A DNA stretch of 64,000 nucleotides. It comes from Pogonophryne albipinna (taxonomy: Eukaryota > Chordata > Actinopteri > Perciformes > Artedidraconidae). Made by a program: the position numbers and the translations under genes. Shown one piece after another: positions 1-10,731 of this stretch (positions are counted from its first letter, which is position 1; each line of letters starts with the position of its first letter). The notes beneath the pieces are model-generated. The model worked only from the letters and a program-made list of their open reading frames with translations. It made no database searches and was not told where the DNA came from. The stretch spans positions 29,250,593 to 29,314,592 of the forward strand of contig CM053260.1 in NCBI GenBank assembly GCA_028583405.1, given 5' to 3'.

Positions 1-218
1 AGCTGACAAGAGGGAAGAGCAGATATAAAGGGATAGGCTTGTGAGAATGGAGAGAGGAGTGATTGGTTAGCTGGGGAGTGACGCCCCCGATCACTTAATG
101 AGGGAGGAGAGGGTAAAGAAGTGACGTGTAATATGAATGAAGAGCTTGGTCTTCCTGCTTGAACTTGCGCTAAGCTTCATTAGATATTCTGAACTGCTAA
201 TTAGTTTTAACAATTATT

Positions 219-556
219 CAACAGTATGGATACTGTAACATTACAATAAACTTCTGGGGTCTGTGATGCCAATACTTTTTCTGTAAATTTAAACAAAGGA
301 AAGATATAATGTATTTCTCTTTTACAGCAATAGGCTGTCAAGTCGTTTTACAGTATGGCCGCCGTAGAAATAACAGTAAATGGCTGGCGTCTCTGCTGAC
401 AGCTCTTTACCGTAAATTTAAAACAAAATACAGAAATGTACTGTAATCTTCTTTTACTGTAATAGGCTGTAACATAATTTCACAGTTAGATACCGTAAAA
501 ATAACAGTAAATCGCTGGCGTCTCTGCTGTCAGCTCTTTACTGTTATTTTACAGGA
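219..556. repeat. degenerate tandem repeat, about three ~130-bp units
   Basis: Three diverged units follow one another. Each has an 'acagta...taccgta' core, a 'ctggcgtctctgctg' block and a 'tttactgt' block. The best-matched pair starts near 331 and 466. No coding frame is seen. It is probably part of a non-autonomous fish repeat; the family was not identified. Confidence 0.6.
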
Positions 557-559
557 AAA

Positions 560-1187
560 AGTCTTACAGTGTGGGTTTGCGGAGCAGATGCCACTCTGAG
601 CTAGAGCTTTGCTCATGGGTAGCCTCCTCAATTTTGTGAGACATTTCCAAATCAACAGATAAGCTGTTCATATGTAGTTGCTCCTCTTCTGAGCACACCA
701 GCGGTAAATCACATGACAAGATCACACCCAGAAAACATTTCCAGAATGTTTTTAAAGAACGTTATCCTACCTTTCAGAAGAACATTCTGGGAACCAAAAT
801 AAAACGTCACGCTGACAACATTCCTAGAACAACGAATGGTAACAAACATTTCTAGCTGGGAACTCACACATGCCACCGCAAACATGCAATATCTGCTTAC
901 AGTTTATCATGAATTACGTGCATGTTTTTTTTTTTTCAAAAGCAGATGTGGTGACATCAGATTTTTTTTAAAACATCCTTTTCAAACAAATGCAACAAGT
1001 TTGTTTTTTAAAGCGCTCTAGAAATAAATCTGACGTTGACCATGACCGTGTTAATATTTGCCATAACAGGAACGTTTTATAAAAAAAGATTAACATCCTG
1101 AAAACATTTTCAAAATGTTTCTTGGAGAATGTTCTTCATTTGTTATCATGTAACATTGAGGGAACGTTTTATAAAGAACATCTTTAA
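560..1187. other. unclassified AT-rich repeat, left part
   Basis: No gene is seen. The motif 'gaacgttttataaa' recurs near 1071 and 1153, and a variant follows at about 2442 on the other side of the MITE at 1188-2354. This suggests one older repeat that was split by the MITE insertion. Confidence 0.4.
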
Positions 1188-2354
1188 CAAGTTAAGCCCC
1201 GAGCCTGTTTTTCAGATCTCAGGCTCGAAAATGACATTCCCAGAACAAATGACCATATCTTCCTTTCTAAAAGGGTTAAATTAATAATCTTTTTTCTCAA
1301 AGCAAGGTTACACCTGTGAGTTGGATGTAGAAGTGTCAGAATCAATATACATGTTTTTATTTTAAAGTAAATTCAGATTGAACACAGTAAAAAAATGTAA
1401 ATTATTGTGTCCGTCCAAAAAATGTACTTATAGTGAAAACCACCCTTGGATGATGGGATGGTAGACTAACAGCTTTAGGAATCCAAACTACAACATATAA
1501 TAAGTACCCTGTATCAAGATTGATGCAAAACAAGTGAAATTTGACATTTTTAGAGAGATTTAGCAAAAATAACCCACTTCTGGGGTCATTAGGGTGGATT
1601 TGACCTATCTCTGGCCCCCCTTGCTCGATTTTGCTGATTGACATCTCTTTCTAACCGTCAGAGCCAATGGAATCGAGGGGAACTCCCACATACTCCTTAT
1701 TTGGTAATGTGTGTGTGTGAGACTGCCGCATAGCCAAGACCGGAAGCTGCGATAACTCTGGTGGCTACCATTAGCAGCTAACTTTTACTCTCCGATTTTT
1801 ACATAAAAATGGAATTATGGATTATAAATTAAAAAAAATATTACCCAGAAACATTATCAACCTATGGATTAACCGATTCAGCCGCGTTTTTTCTCGTTGT
1901 AATGCCATTGAACAAGTATTTTTGATCAGATTGACAGCTACGGTGAGACGATCTCCCGTAAAAGCTCCGTAAAGGTACGTGTTGTGATGTCTGTGTTTGC
2001 TTCCCCTGTCGCGAGTTCGGATCACTCAGTGATGATATTTATACCTAAATAATCTGTGGAACCTCTGCTTTAATCTGATATCTTTTATGTGCAGCTACGA
2101 TAAGTAATAAGGGTACTTTTATCTTGAGTTCTGTGCCAAAGTGCGTTAGCATTTTTCGCTCAGGGGTCATTTAGATGCTGAGACTTGTGTTTTGTTTTGG
2201 TAAAAATTGTGTGTATTGTCAGTTAGCTGAGATTATTCCCGTTAATCTGGTATAACACATGAATAGGTTCTTAAATATTAAGATCCCCTGAGACACAGTG
2301 TCGTGAAAAAATAAATAAAAGTACCCGCCGACGGGGACCTTGGGGCTTAACAGG
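1188..2354. mobile_element. TTAA-flanked MITE, family A, full-length copy
   Basis: The element lies between TTAA at 1184-1187 and TTAA at 2355-2358. Its ends are inverted: 'gttaagcccc' on the left and 'ggggcttaac' on the right. TTAA target duplication is typical of piggyBac-type insertion, so a piggyBac-related non-autonomous element is inferred. A 26-bp hairpin sits just inside the left end (gagcctg...caggctc). A minus-strand frame of 80 codons (1402-1644) recurs in other copies but has no recognised domain. Related copies lie at 6420-6757, 8293-9365 and 47939-49922. Confidence 0.7.
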
Positions 2355-2358
2355 TTAA

Positions 2359-2935
2359 TGTGTTACCCAACAACGGCCAAAACACATCCTTAGAATGTTG
2401 CAGCAAAAACGTTCCAACTTTGTTAACATATCACATTAAAGGAACATTTTATAAAACACTTTCTGTCATCTCAGGCCTCAATAACATCCTGAAAACATTT
2501 TCAGAATGTCTACATTGTGGCAATGTGACAATGGGCATATGACATAACGCCTTGAAACTTGAACCTTAAAATTATCAAAACTGCATTGTCTCACTGAAAC
2601 AAACCCAATTCCTTACAAAGTATTTAATATTACAAAGTACTTCATAAGATACCCTTTTGTTAAGTGTTGCATACATCAAAGTGTATCTAAAAGTATCTTG
2701 GTAGCAGAAAAGCTTTTAAAGTTGTGTGAAGTAGTTAAGCATTAAAAATAAAAGATCAGGGGGTCATTAAGATCTTTTAAATTATTATTACCCTCTTCAT
2801 AAAAGAGACTTCCTTAGTTAACACAAATCATTTTAAAAACCCTAAATCTAATTTAGAGAAGAAAATAAAGTTTTTAGGTGACTTAGTGAGTGAACATTAA
2901 TGGCTTTTTATTTAGTTTGAGCGTATTTATTTTTA
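2359..2935. other. no gene seen; AT-rich repeat debris
   Basis: The start continues the repeat interrupted at 1187. The rest is AT-rich with no convincing frame or structural signal. Confidence 0.4.
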
Positions 2936-3420
2936 AAACTAACTCCACCCCCCTATCTTCTGGCATAGCATAACAGCAACATCAGGGGTGACAGGAGGGG
3001 GGAGAGAAAGGGGGGAGAGGAAGGGGTGTGAGGGGGACGGGGGGAGACAGTCTCACACATCCAGACTCCATTTTTCATGAAGAGCCTCAGACGGAGGTGT
3101 CTGAACCCGGCACAGATACTGCATCCGTTTCTTGATAGGCGCTCCCGACGGATGGCGGTAAGTTGTCACAGGCGTCTCTCTGATTAAACCCATATCGATG
3201 CGTCTCTTGGCCATTTTCTTTTTTTGAAAGGTGACTTGATGAGTGGAAATGACTGGCTTTTTATCTAGTCTGCACGGATTTCTTTTTTACCTAACTCCAC
3301 CCCCCACTATCTTCTGGCATCACAGCAAAAGGAAGGGGGTGGGGTGTGACAGGAAGGGGCGAGAGGGGGACGGGGTGCAAGGGGACGGCGTGCGAGACAG
3401 TCTCACACACAACTTCAAAG
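2936..3420. repeat. G-rich block present twice
   Basis: A segment starting 'aactccaccccc...tatcttctggcat', running through a G-rich tract and ending 'gagacagtctcacaca', occurs at about 2939-3060 and again at about 3291-3410. Between the copies, 3078-3161 is a short ATG frame ending in a consensus-like donor (GCG|GTAAGT). No partner exon was found, so it is not called as a gene. Confidence 0.5.
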
Positions 3421-3463
3421 AGACTGCCTTAATTAACACATAGATTAACATCAAAGGCTTATA

Positions 3464-3493
3464 ACATGCCGGTGCGATATCACACCGGCATGT
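3464..3493. repeat. perfect 11-bp inverted repeat (hairpin)
   Basis: 'acatgccggtg' at 3464-3474 is exactly inverted at 3483-3493 around an 8-base spacer. Function is unknown. Confidence 0.7.
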
Positions 3494-3510
3494 AATAACA
3501 CCTCAACCCT

Positions 3511-3700
3511 CACATCAAAGGACAGACATCAAAGGCTAATTAGATTAGACAACAAAGGCTCTACACGCTATACAAAGGCTCTACACGCTATACAAATCAC
3601 CCCTCACATCAAAGGACAGACATCAAAGGCTAATTAGATTAGACAACAAAGGCTCTACTACGTGTGATTCCACCTCACCCCGCACATCAAAGGTTATCAC
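3511..3700. repeat. 94-bp direct repeat with internal short repeats
   Basis: A block starting 'cacatcaaaggacagac' occurs at 3511 and again at 3605. The first copy contains a doubled 'aaaggctctacacgctatac' unit. The motif 'catcaaagg' also recurs on either side. No coding content. Confidence 0.65.
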
Positions 3701-3849
3701 ACCTACATGGGATAACACCTCGAACAAAGGGTTCAGTGTTAATTCAAAATAAATAAAACTCCCAAAAAACGTATACAGCTTCTGTGTGCTTTTATTAACA
3801 TTGGAATTTACTGTGTAAGCGGCCGCGGGGGGGGAGAGCTTTAGAGAGA

Positions 3850-4408
3850 TCTCTCCTCAAAGACTGAGAGGCTCTGGTAACCTCAGCTCAGTCAGGTAAA
3901 GGCACACCTTTATATGATCATTATAGTTATACAAAAATAAGAGAATAGATAAATAGGTATAAAATACTATATGACAGTACAAAAAAGTTGGCTGATTGAT
4001 TTGTAAAATATCCATGACGAAAAAGAAAATCTGCTCACAGTTCTGTTTCATATTGATGTTGAGAGATGTATCAATAGATCTCTTAATGTTGCTCTCAAAG
4101 TGCACCAGATTGATGCTTTTAACTTCAATATAAAAAATAAATAATCTTCCCGGGGGAGCATGGCCCCAGACCCCCCTAGAGGATGTTAGGTCCACCCCCC
4201 ACTTAAATCATGTTCACATGGATAGGATACTAAATACATTTGCACACATCTTGTGTCCATATATTTCTGTTTTGGTGGTCATGCCACAACCGTGCACGTG
4301 CATGCATGCGTGAGTCACTAGTGAGTGTCTGTATTTTGGGGGGGGGGGGGGGGGGGCGCCAGCTAAAATCTTGCCTAGGGCAGCAAATTGGTCAGGGCCG
4401 GCCCTGAC
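3850..4408 (-). mobile_element. hAT-type element end, truncated
   Basis: It terminates at about 4408 with the inverted-repeat-like end 'cagggccggccctg' followed, on the minus strand, by 'accaatttgctgcccta'. A similar end opens the fragment at 19369. The interior (about 3960-4200) is homologous to 51480-51720 inside the hAT copy at 50354-51884, including the 'gttgagagatgtatc' block. A poly-G run lies at about 4338-4356. No intact transposase. Confidence 0.5.
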
Positions 4409-5715
4409 TTTAGTTTGGTCCATTTCCACTGATCATAATTCCATTGTTGAGGTCTACTAGAATAGATTTATATTGTGCAATTTTCCAAACTCACATTGGT
4501 TTCTCAAACAGCATCTCTGTAAACTACGTGTATTCACTGAATTTCACTCTCTGCCTTTAACGGCTCGTTGTAGCTCCAATAGCTCCCTCCCCCACCCTCC
4601 CTGTGTGCACAGTGTGCTCTGATTGGTTGGGACGTTGTGAATCGCGCTAGCTCCGTGGAGGTGTTGTTTCCTTGTTTAGCGAAACACAGTGAAACTCATC
4701 CTGAGCACACACAAACTCACAACCGAAGTAAAAACAATAAGTGTGGTGTTGGGAACCTTGACAGACACTTGGACTCAAACGCACGACTCAAAAGAAAGTT
4801 TGTTGTTCAAAAGGTTTTTACTTTGAATAAGTATAAAGTTCAAACAAAAATCACTCCTGAGAGGCAAAATGTAGCAAAGCAAACTACAAACTAAATAAAC
4901 TTGACTATGATCACAAAGTACAAAAACTCTTGGCGTGACAAGCTGGCTCTCTTAATGGCACAAGACGAACTGGCACAGGACAAAGGGAGACAGGACTATT
5001 TATACATGAGGTAAGTGGGAACAGGTGGAAACAATCAGGGGCGGGGCAGACGCTGACGATGGCTTGAACACACACAAAGGGAGGAAGTAAGGGGGGCTGA
5101 AATGAGAGACAAGAGGTAAGTACAAAATAAAACAGGAAGTGCAATGACAGGACTAGACACGTGAACAAAAAGACTTGACTAAACATAAATCTAACCTGGG
5201 CTATGAACTAAGCGTGAAACAATAACATGAACCTGATTAACATGACATGAATAATTTAGCAGACATAACGGGATGTTACGTGTGGCTTGATATTGAGTAA
5301 GAAAAAGGTTGATAAAGGCTGTGAGAATGGGTCTGCAGAGAGAATTTTGCCGCGATCCCAACGGTCTGTTATCAGCCTGCACCAGGGAGGAGAAATCAGC
5401 AGAGCTGCCTGCACTGTGTGTGTGCGTGTGTGTCTGTGTGTGTGTGTGATGAAGTCCGTGGATTGGTTAATTTGGACCAATCAGCCTGGTCATAGCTCTG
5501 GGCGTGGCTACTGGGTGTTCATACGTCACAATGCCCAGGAATAACATGAGAAATCTCCAACGAGGCGTTTTGGGGAGGTATTTTCTGTGTTAGAGTTTTA
5601 CTCCGTACAGGGTGTACTTTGAGGGTTTTTGACTCTGCAGACCGTTTACATGCATAAAAACCTTCATAACACACAAGGGGACGGGTAATAACCGGAAAAG
5701 CATGACATATCTCCT
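4409..5715 (-). mobile_element. TTAA MITE, family B, copy interrupted by a solo LTR
   Basis: The sequence is the reverse complement of parts of the family B copy at 45090-46492; for example the 'gatcataattccattgttga' block is shared. The right end runs into TTAA at 5716-5719. The left terminus is missing, replaced by the hAT end at 4408. A 534-bp solo LTR is inserted at 4747-5280. Confidence 0.6.
4747..5280 (-). mobile_element. solo LTR with 5-bp target duplication
   Basis: Flanked by TGTGG at 4742-4746 and 5281-5285. On the minus strand it begins '(c)gtaacatcccg' (probably an original TG) and ends 'ggttcccaaca', giving the TG...CA form apart from one substitution. A minus-strand TATA-like 'tataaat' lies mid-element near 5000. 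No internal retroelement region is present, consistent with LTR-LTR recombination. Clade not assigned. Confidence 0.65.
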
Positions 5716-5719
5716 TTAA

Positions 5720-6419
5720 CCTTCGGTTCTATGTCGGACGTAGAGCTGGTGCACTCCACTCCTGATGTGAAACAATATCTGCTGCCCAGCAACATTAGTA
5801 TGAAACGTACCTTCAGCTCATGAAATCTCTGCAGTATCAGAAGGAAGTAGCCTAATGATACATCTGCAGCCTCTGAAAAGTGCCGCGTCAGAGAACCAGT
5901 GCCATTTACGCACGGCCGCTCACTTCGCTAGATCCGCTGAAAAGGACAGCAAGCTGCAGTCTAACCACACAGACACACATCAGGTGCTCGCTCATTATTC
6001 CGTATTCTGTCGTTGTATGCTCTTTGTTTCTAAATGTATCAATGTATTGTGAACCAAAACAAAATAACATGCAGTATAACATTTAATTTCACTCATTGCG
6101 GCGTGCCGCTTAATCATTTAAATAATATTTAAGCTTCTTATAGGCCTACGTGAAAATGTTTAAAGAGAGAACAGGCCCAGCCGAAATTACATTGGCCCAC
6201 CCAATTGAAATCCTGGCGCCGCGGCTGGTTAGAATGCTAACTTTTGGTGAATTTAGGAGACATCTACAGACGCAAATAGACAAACTATAGTAAAATAAAC
6301 ACCTAAATGTGTATGTTGTACGTTTTCCTTCCAAAAGCCTAAAAGAAAACATCAAAATAGCACAAAATCTCAAAATTGACCAGTGCATGAAAAATGATGT
6401 TTTCGCCTGCCGTGTCTCG
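5720..6419. other. no gene seen
   Basis: Mixed sequence with small frames only. The stretch near 6180-6230 resembles a common fish repeat end, but no boundaries can be set. Confidence 0.35.
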
Positions 6420-6757
6420 CCTTAAGTTAAGCCCCAAGCCTGTTTTTCAGGTCTCAGACTCGAACATGACCTTTCCACAACAAATGACAATAACTTCACT
6501 TCTAAAAGGGTTAAATTAATAATCTTTGTTCTCAAAGTAATGATAAACCTGTGAGTTGGATGTAGAAAAGTCAGAATCAATATAGATGTTTTTTATTTTA
6601 AAGAAAATTCAGATTGAACATGGTAAAAAACTGTAAATTAAAGTGTCCGTCCAAAAAATATGTTTTACTTATATTGAAAACCACCCTTGGATGATGGGTT
6701 AGTAGACTAAAAGCTTTAGGAATCCAAAGTACAACATATAATAAGTACCCTGTACAG
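6420..6757. mobile_element. MITE family A, right-truncated fragment
   Basis: It starts 'taagttaagccccaagcctg' and follows the left third of the copy at 1188-2354. It breaks off after 'gtaccctgta', where unrelated sequence begins. Confidence 0.65.
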
Positions 6758-8288
6758 GCTTGGATTTTCATCATTTTAGGGGCAAGGCCATTTGGCCTTT
6801 GGTGTCACACGTTTTTTCAGGGCACAAAAGCCACATGCCAGGGCACAAAGGCCATTGAGGGAAACATTTGTATTTGGAGCTTACAAATAAATAACTTCAC
6901 TTTCTGATAAGAAAAACACACGAATGACATGGAAAACAAATCACTTTTTTTATATCAATAATGTCAAACATTATATCATCATATGCCTATGCCTCCTTAG
7001 TATTACCGTATATAAAAGGAAATACTCTACTTTGAATAATTAATGTTTGGTATTTTTTCCATCTACTACTTCTCCCATTCACAAATCCAAAATCAAATCT
7101 AAAAATCTAAAAAGTTCTATTAATATATAACAAATATATTCCATTTTAGAGCAGAAGAAACAGCCTTCAAGGGTCAAACTCTGCACATACATCATTCAGC
7201 AGTGCACAGTGAAGCTCCAACATTCAACCGTATGAACAAGCAATACTTTGAAATGCAAAAGTGTGTGTGTGTGGTGTGTGTGTGTCTCTTTAATCAACTC
7301 ATCACAGCTCCTCATATCTGTTCAGAAACTGGACAAAAGTTAAACAAGTACAAACCACAGACTGTCTGTGTCATGGCGAATACAGTCGCTGTTGTATCTG
7401 CGTCTGTATCATGTTGTTATGAGTGTGGACAGAGCATATATTATACTACGTTAGTTTAGCCTGATCGATCCGATCTCCATTCAGAAAACACGCATTTTAA
7501 AAGGTTTTTCTCCCGCAGTCTTGTCTGAAGACTTGTCAAAGCAGTCATTCACTAACCGGTTTCAGTATGTAGTTATTCCGGCATCATTTTGAAACGTGTA
7601 TTACAATTAAATCACGGTAAAATATGTTAATGTTGTTGTAGTTGCCACTACCATAAGTGCAGTGCGTTCAAAAATATGCAGCATCACTTGAATTCAGTCT
7701 ATTATTTTCGGGAGTGACAGGGAATGTCTCAAAGACACATCGATCAAGTGGCACCTGCTAACAGGGTGGTGGATGATAGGCTTACATCTAAAAACATATT
7801 AACAACATATTTTTTTTTTAATTGATTTGTTCCTTTTCTTTTGTAACCTTTTTTAATTTTTTAAACGGAGCGCAATCTACCTGCACGATCGACTGGTTGG
7901 TGACCACTGCTGTAAAACCATCCGATCACCTCAGTGTAGCTTTGAATGATCTCTAATACAACTCACTATTTACAAAGCTGCTAGTGCTAAACCAGAATAA
8001 CCATCACATGGCTGAGCTGTCCTCCCTGCTGGACACCCTGTCACAAAGAGATACCACAGCTCCTTCAGTGAGGCTGCTGCACCACAGTGTTTCACAGAGA
8101 GATACCACAGCTTCCTGCAGCGGTCAGACTGTACAACCACCATGGCCCCTATGACCACCTCACACGCTGGAATACCCCTGGTGGGGAATATCACTGTCTG
8201 TACAAATATTTGAGGAACAGACTAAATATGTTTGAAGAAATCTGGGAACCTTTTCCTTAGAAATGCAAACCTCAAATCTTCTAGTACC
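6758..8288. other. unclassified, probably TE-derived
   Basis: No convincing gene. Short GT runs lie near 7262-7286. Near 7870-7920 the sequence reads like a fish DNA-transposon end ('gatcgactggttggtgacc'), but no paired end or target duplication was found. Confidence 0.3.
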
Positions 8289-8292
8289 TTAA

Positions 8293-9365
8293 AACCTGTT
8301 AAACCCTGAGCCTGTTTTTCAGGTTTCAGGCTCGAAAATGACATTCCCAGAACAAATGACCATATCTTCTAAAAGGGTTAAATTAATAATCTTTTTTCTC
8401 AAAGTAATGATAAACCTGTGAGTTGGATGTAGAAAAGTCAGATTCAATATAGATGTTTTTTATTTTAAAGAAAATTCAGATTGAACATAGTAAAACACTG
8501 TAAATTAAAGTGTCCGTCCAAAAAATATGTTGTACTTATAGTGAAAACTAACCTTGGATGATGGGATGGTAGACTAAAAGCTTTAGGAATCCAAAGTACA
8601 ACATATAATAAGTACCCTGTATCAAGATTGATGCAAAACAAGTGATATTTGACCTTTTTAGACAGATTTAGCAAAAACAAACCCTCTTCTGGGGCCATTT
8701 GGGTGGATTTTCCATATCTCTGGCCCCCCTTGCTGGATTTTGACATGTGACATCTCTTTCTGACCGTCAGAGCCAATGGAATCGAGGGGAACTCCCACAT
8801 AGTCCTTATTTGGTTATGTGTGTGTGTGAGACTGCCACATAGCCTAGACCGGAAGCAGCAGCCACTCTGCTGGCTACCATTAGCAGCTAACATTTGCTCT
8901 CCGATTTTTACATAAAAATTGAATTATGGATTATAAATGAAATTTTAAATTATTTTTTATACATTGACGTTAAAAACCTATGGATTAACCGATTCAGCCG
9001 CGTTTTTTCTGGTTTTAATGCCATTGAACAAGTATTTTGATCAGATTGACAGCTACGGTGAGACGATCTCCCTCGAAGCTCCGTAAAGGTACGTGTTGTG
9101 ATGTCTGTATTTGCTTCCCCTGTCGGGATATATTGTATGTGCAGCTACGATAAGTAATAAGGGTACTTTTATCTTGAGTTCTGTGCCAATGTCTGTTAGC
9201 ATTTTTCGCTAAGGGGTCATTTAGATGCTTCTTATGAGACTTGTGTTTTGTTTTGGTAAAAATGGTTTGTATCGTCAGTTAGCTGAGATTATTTCCGTTA
9301 ATCTGGTATAACACATTAATAGGTTCTTAAATATTAAGATCCCCTGAGACACAGTGTCCTGCAAA
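8293..9365. mobile_element. MITE family A, copy lacking the right end
   Basis: The left flank is TTAA at 8289-8292. It is collinear with 1188-2300, including the terminal hairpin. The right ~50 bp with the inverted end is replaced by a poly-A-like tract at about 9365. The minus-strand frame seen in copy 1 is longer here (8465-8893). Confidence 0.65.
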
Positions 9366-9694
9366 AAAAAAACAGCAGCACCGGAACGGTATTGACCGTA
9401 TTCTTAATATTTTGTTTACGTATTTATACTTTTTATTTTCTAGTTCTTGTATTCGTTCATGCACTTTTCTTTTATGTCACCTATTCATATTTGACAGGAC
9501 CCTCTAGGGGAGGACGGAGGCGGGACCCTCTTGGGGATGGCCCATGGTGACGTGGAGCCGAGAAGGAGGCCTAGAAATGTTTTCCTGCTCTCAGTTATGT
9601 TTGTGGTGATGCGGGCAACTGAATATGGACCGCACTGTTTCTCCTGCTTCTGGCTGCATGGATCTTTGTGTGGTGCAATCAAACAGTGTTGGGA
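9366..9694. other. 3' flank of the odorant receptor
   Basis: No separate gene seen. It lies directly downstream of the minus-strand receptor stop codon and probably contains its 3' UTR. No strong polyadenylation signal could be placed with confidence. Confidence 0.35.
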
Positions 9695-10720
9695 TCAGCT
9701 GTCTCTGCGGCAGCTCAGCAGCCTCTTCACATGCGTTAACACCTCCTTTAACTTCAGTCCGTACACCACGGGTTTCAGCACAGTGGGTACTATCATCATC
9801 AGGATGGAGATGATGAGGGTGGAGTCAGATTCTCCGTAGCCCTGCAGGCGGCGGAGCAGCAAGTCCACGATAATGCTGATTGAATGGTTGAGGAGGACGA
9901 TTAGGTGAGGAAGACAGGTTTGTAGAGCTTTGCTGCTGAAGCTACGTGAGCGCCATAGACAAATGAAGAGGATCCTAGTGTAGGAGAAGAGCACGAAGGC
10001 GGCAGGCAGGAAGACGGTGGCTGTTGCGATTAGCAGACTGTATAATCCACTCAGCTGCGCTTCAGCACCACTGCAGCTCAGGCTCACAAGGCTGGAGATG
10101 TCGCAGTAGGCCCTGTTGAGCTGCACCCTGCAGAGCGGTAAGCGGCTAGCCAGCATCGTTGAGGATCCCACTAGAATAGCAGGCAGCACCCAGCAGAGAA
10201 GCAGCATCAGCACCACCTTGGCAGGAGTTACCAGCACAGCGTAGTGCATCGGGTGGCAGATGGACAGGTAGCGGTCAAAGGCCATGGCCGACAATAGCAT
10301 GAAGCTAGATGCACCAAGAGAGGAAACAAAGAAACCCTGGCACAGACACAAAGTCCGGGACACCTGCACCAAGCCGGCGCCGGACAGCAACAGATCTGAC
10401 AGAATTTTAGGATAAATCACTGTGCTGGCTGTGAGAGAGTTCAGCAGAACTGATGCCACGAAGGCAAACATGGGCCGGTGAAGAGCTCGCTGCGAACAGA
10501 TGATATAAATCACCAGAGAGTTACTGAACAACACAAAGAGGTACAGCAACAAAAACACGAAGAATAAGAGCGAGCTGTGGCCAGACAGCGAGGAGAAACC
10601 GACCAGCGTCAGGGACGAGGTCACGTTAAACCCTGCTGACGTCATGAGGAGACCCCAACAAACAACACGCTGTGACCTCAGGTCAACAACAACAACAGTA
10701 ACAATAAGTGTAAATGTCAT
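9695..10720 (-). CDS. odorant receptor (teleost OR family, seven-transmembrane GPCR)
   Basis: Predicted chemosensory rhodopsin-like GPCR of the olfactory neuron membrane. The frame has 341 codons in a single exon, as in vertebrate OR genes. Seen: seven hydrophobic segments; the TM3/IC2 signature MAFDRYLSICHPMHY near residues 145-160 (OR consensus MAYDRYxAICxPLxY); Cys-rich second extracellular loop; TM6 start 'KALQTCLPHLIV'; and a TM7 variant PTVLKPVVYG in place of PxLNPxIY, with Lys at the usual Asn. Two in-frame starts are possible: ATG at 10720, the first ATG about 10 bases after a splice-acceptor-like 'ttttttcag', and Met26 at 10645. Met26 gives 316 residues and an N-terminal NVT glycosylation site, the usual OR form. 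No frameshifts. The ligand cannot be predicted. Confidence 0.93.
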   Translation of the reverse strand: MTFTLIVTVVVVDLRSQRVVCWGLLMTSAGFNVTSSLTLVGFSSLSGHSSLLFFVFLLLYLFVLFSNSLVIYIICSQRALHRPMFAFVASVLLNSLTASTVIYPKILSDLLLSGAGLVQVSRTLCLCQGFFVSSLGASSFMLLSAMAFDRYLSICHPMHYAVLVTPAKVVLMLLLCWVLPAILVGSSTMLASRLPLCRVQLNRAYCDISSLVSLSCSGAEAQLSGLYSLLIATATVFLPAAFVLFSYTRILFICLWRSRSFSSKALQTCLPHLIVLLNHSISIIVDLLLRRLQGYGESDSTLIISILMMIVPTVLKPVVYGLKLKEVLTHVKRLLSCRRDS

Positions 10721-10731
10721 TCAGTCAAAAC

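Noticed and set aside
3078..3161. First exon of a gene with donor GCG|GTAAGT
   Set aside because: No downstream exon, and it sits between two copies of a G-rich repeat.
9531..9839. Plus-strand frame of 102 codons
   Set aside because: It overlaps the 3' end of the receptor on the opposite strand and has no recognisable content.
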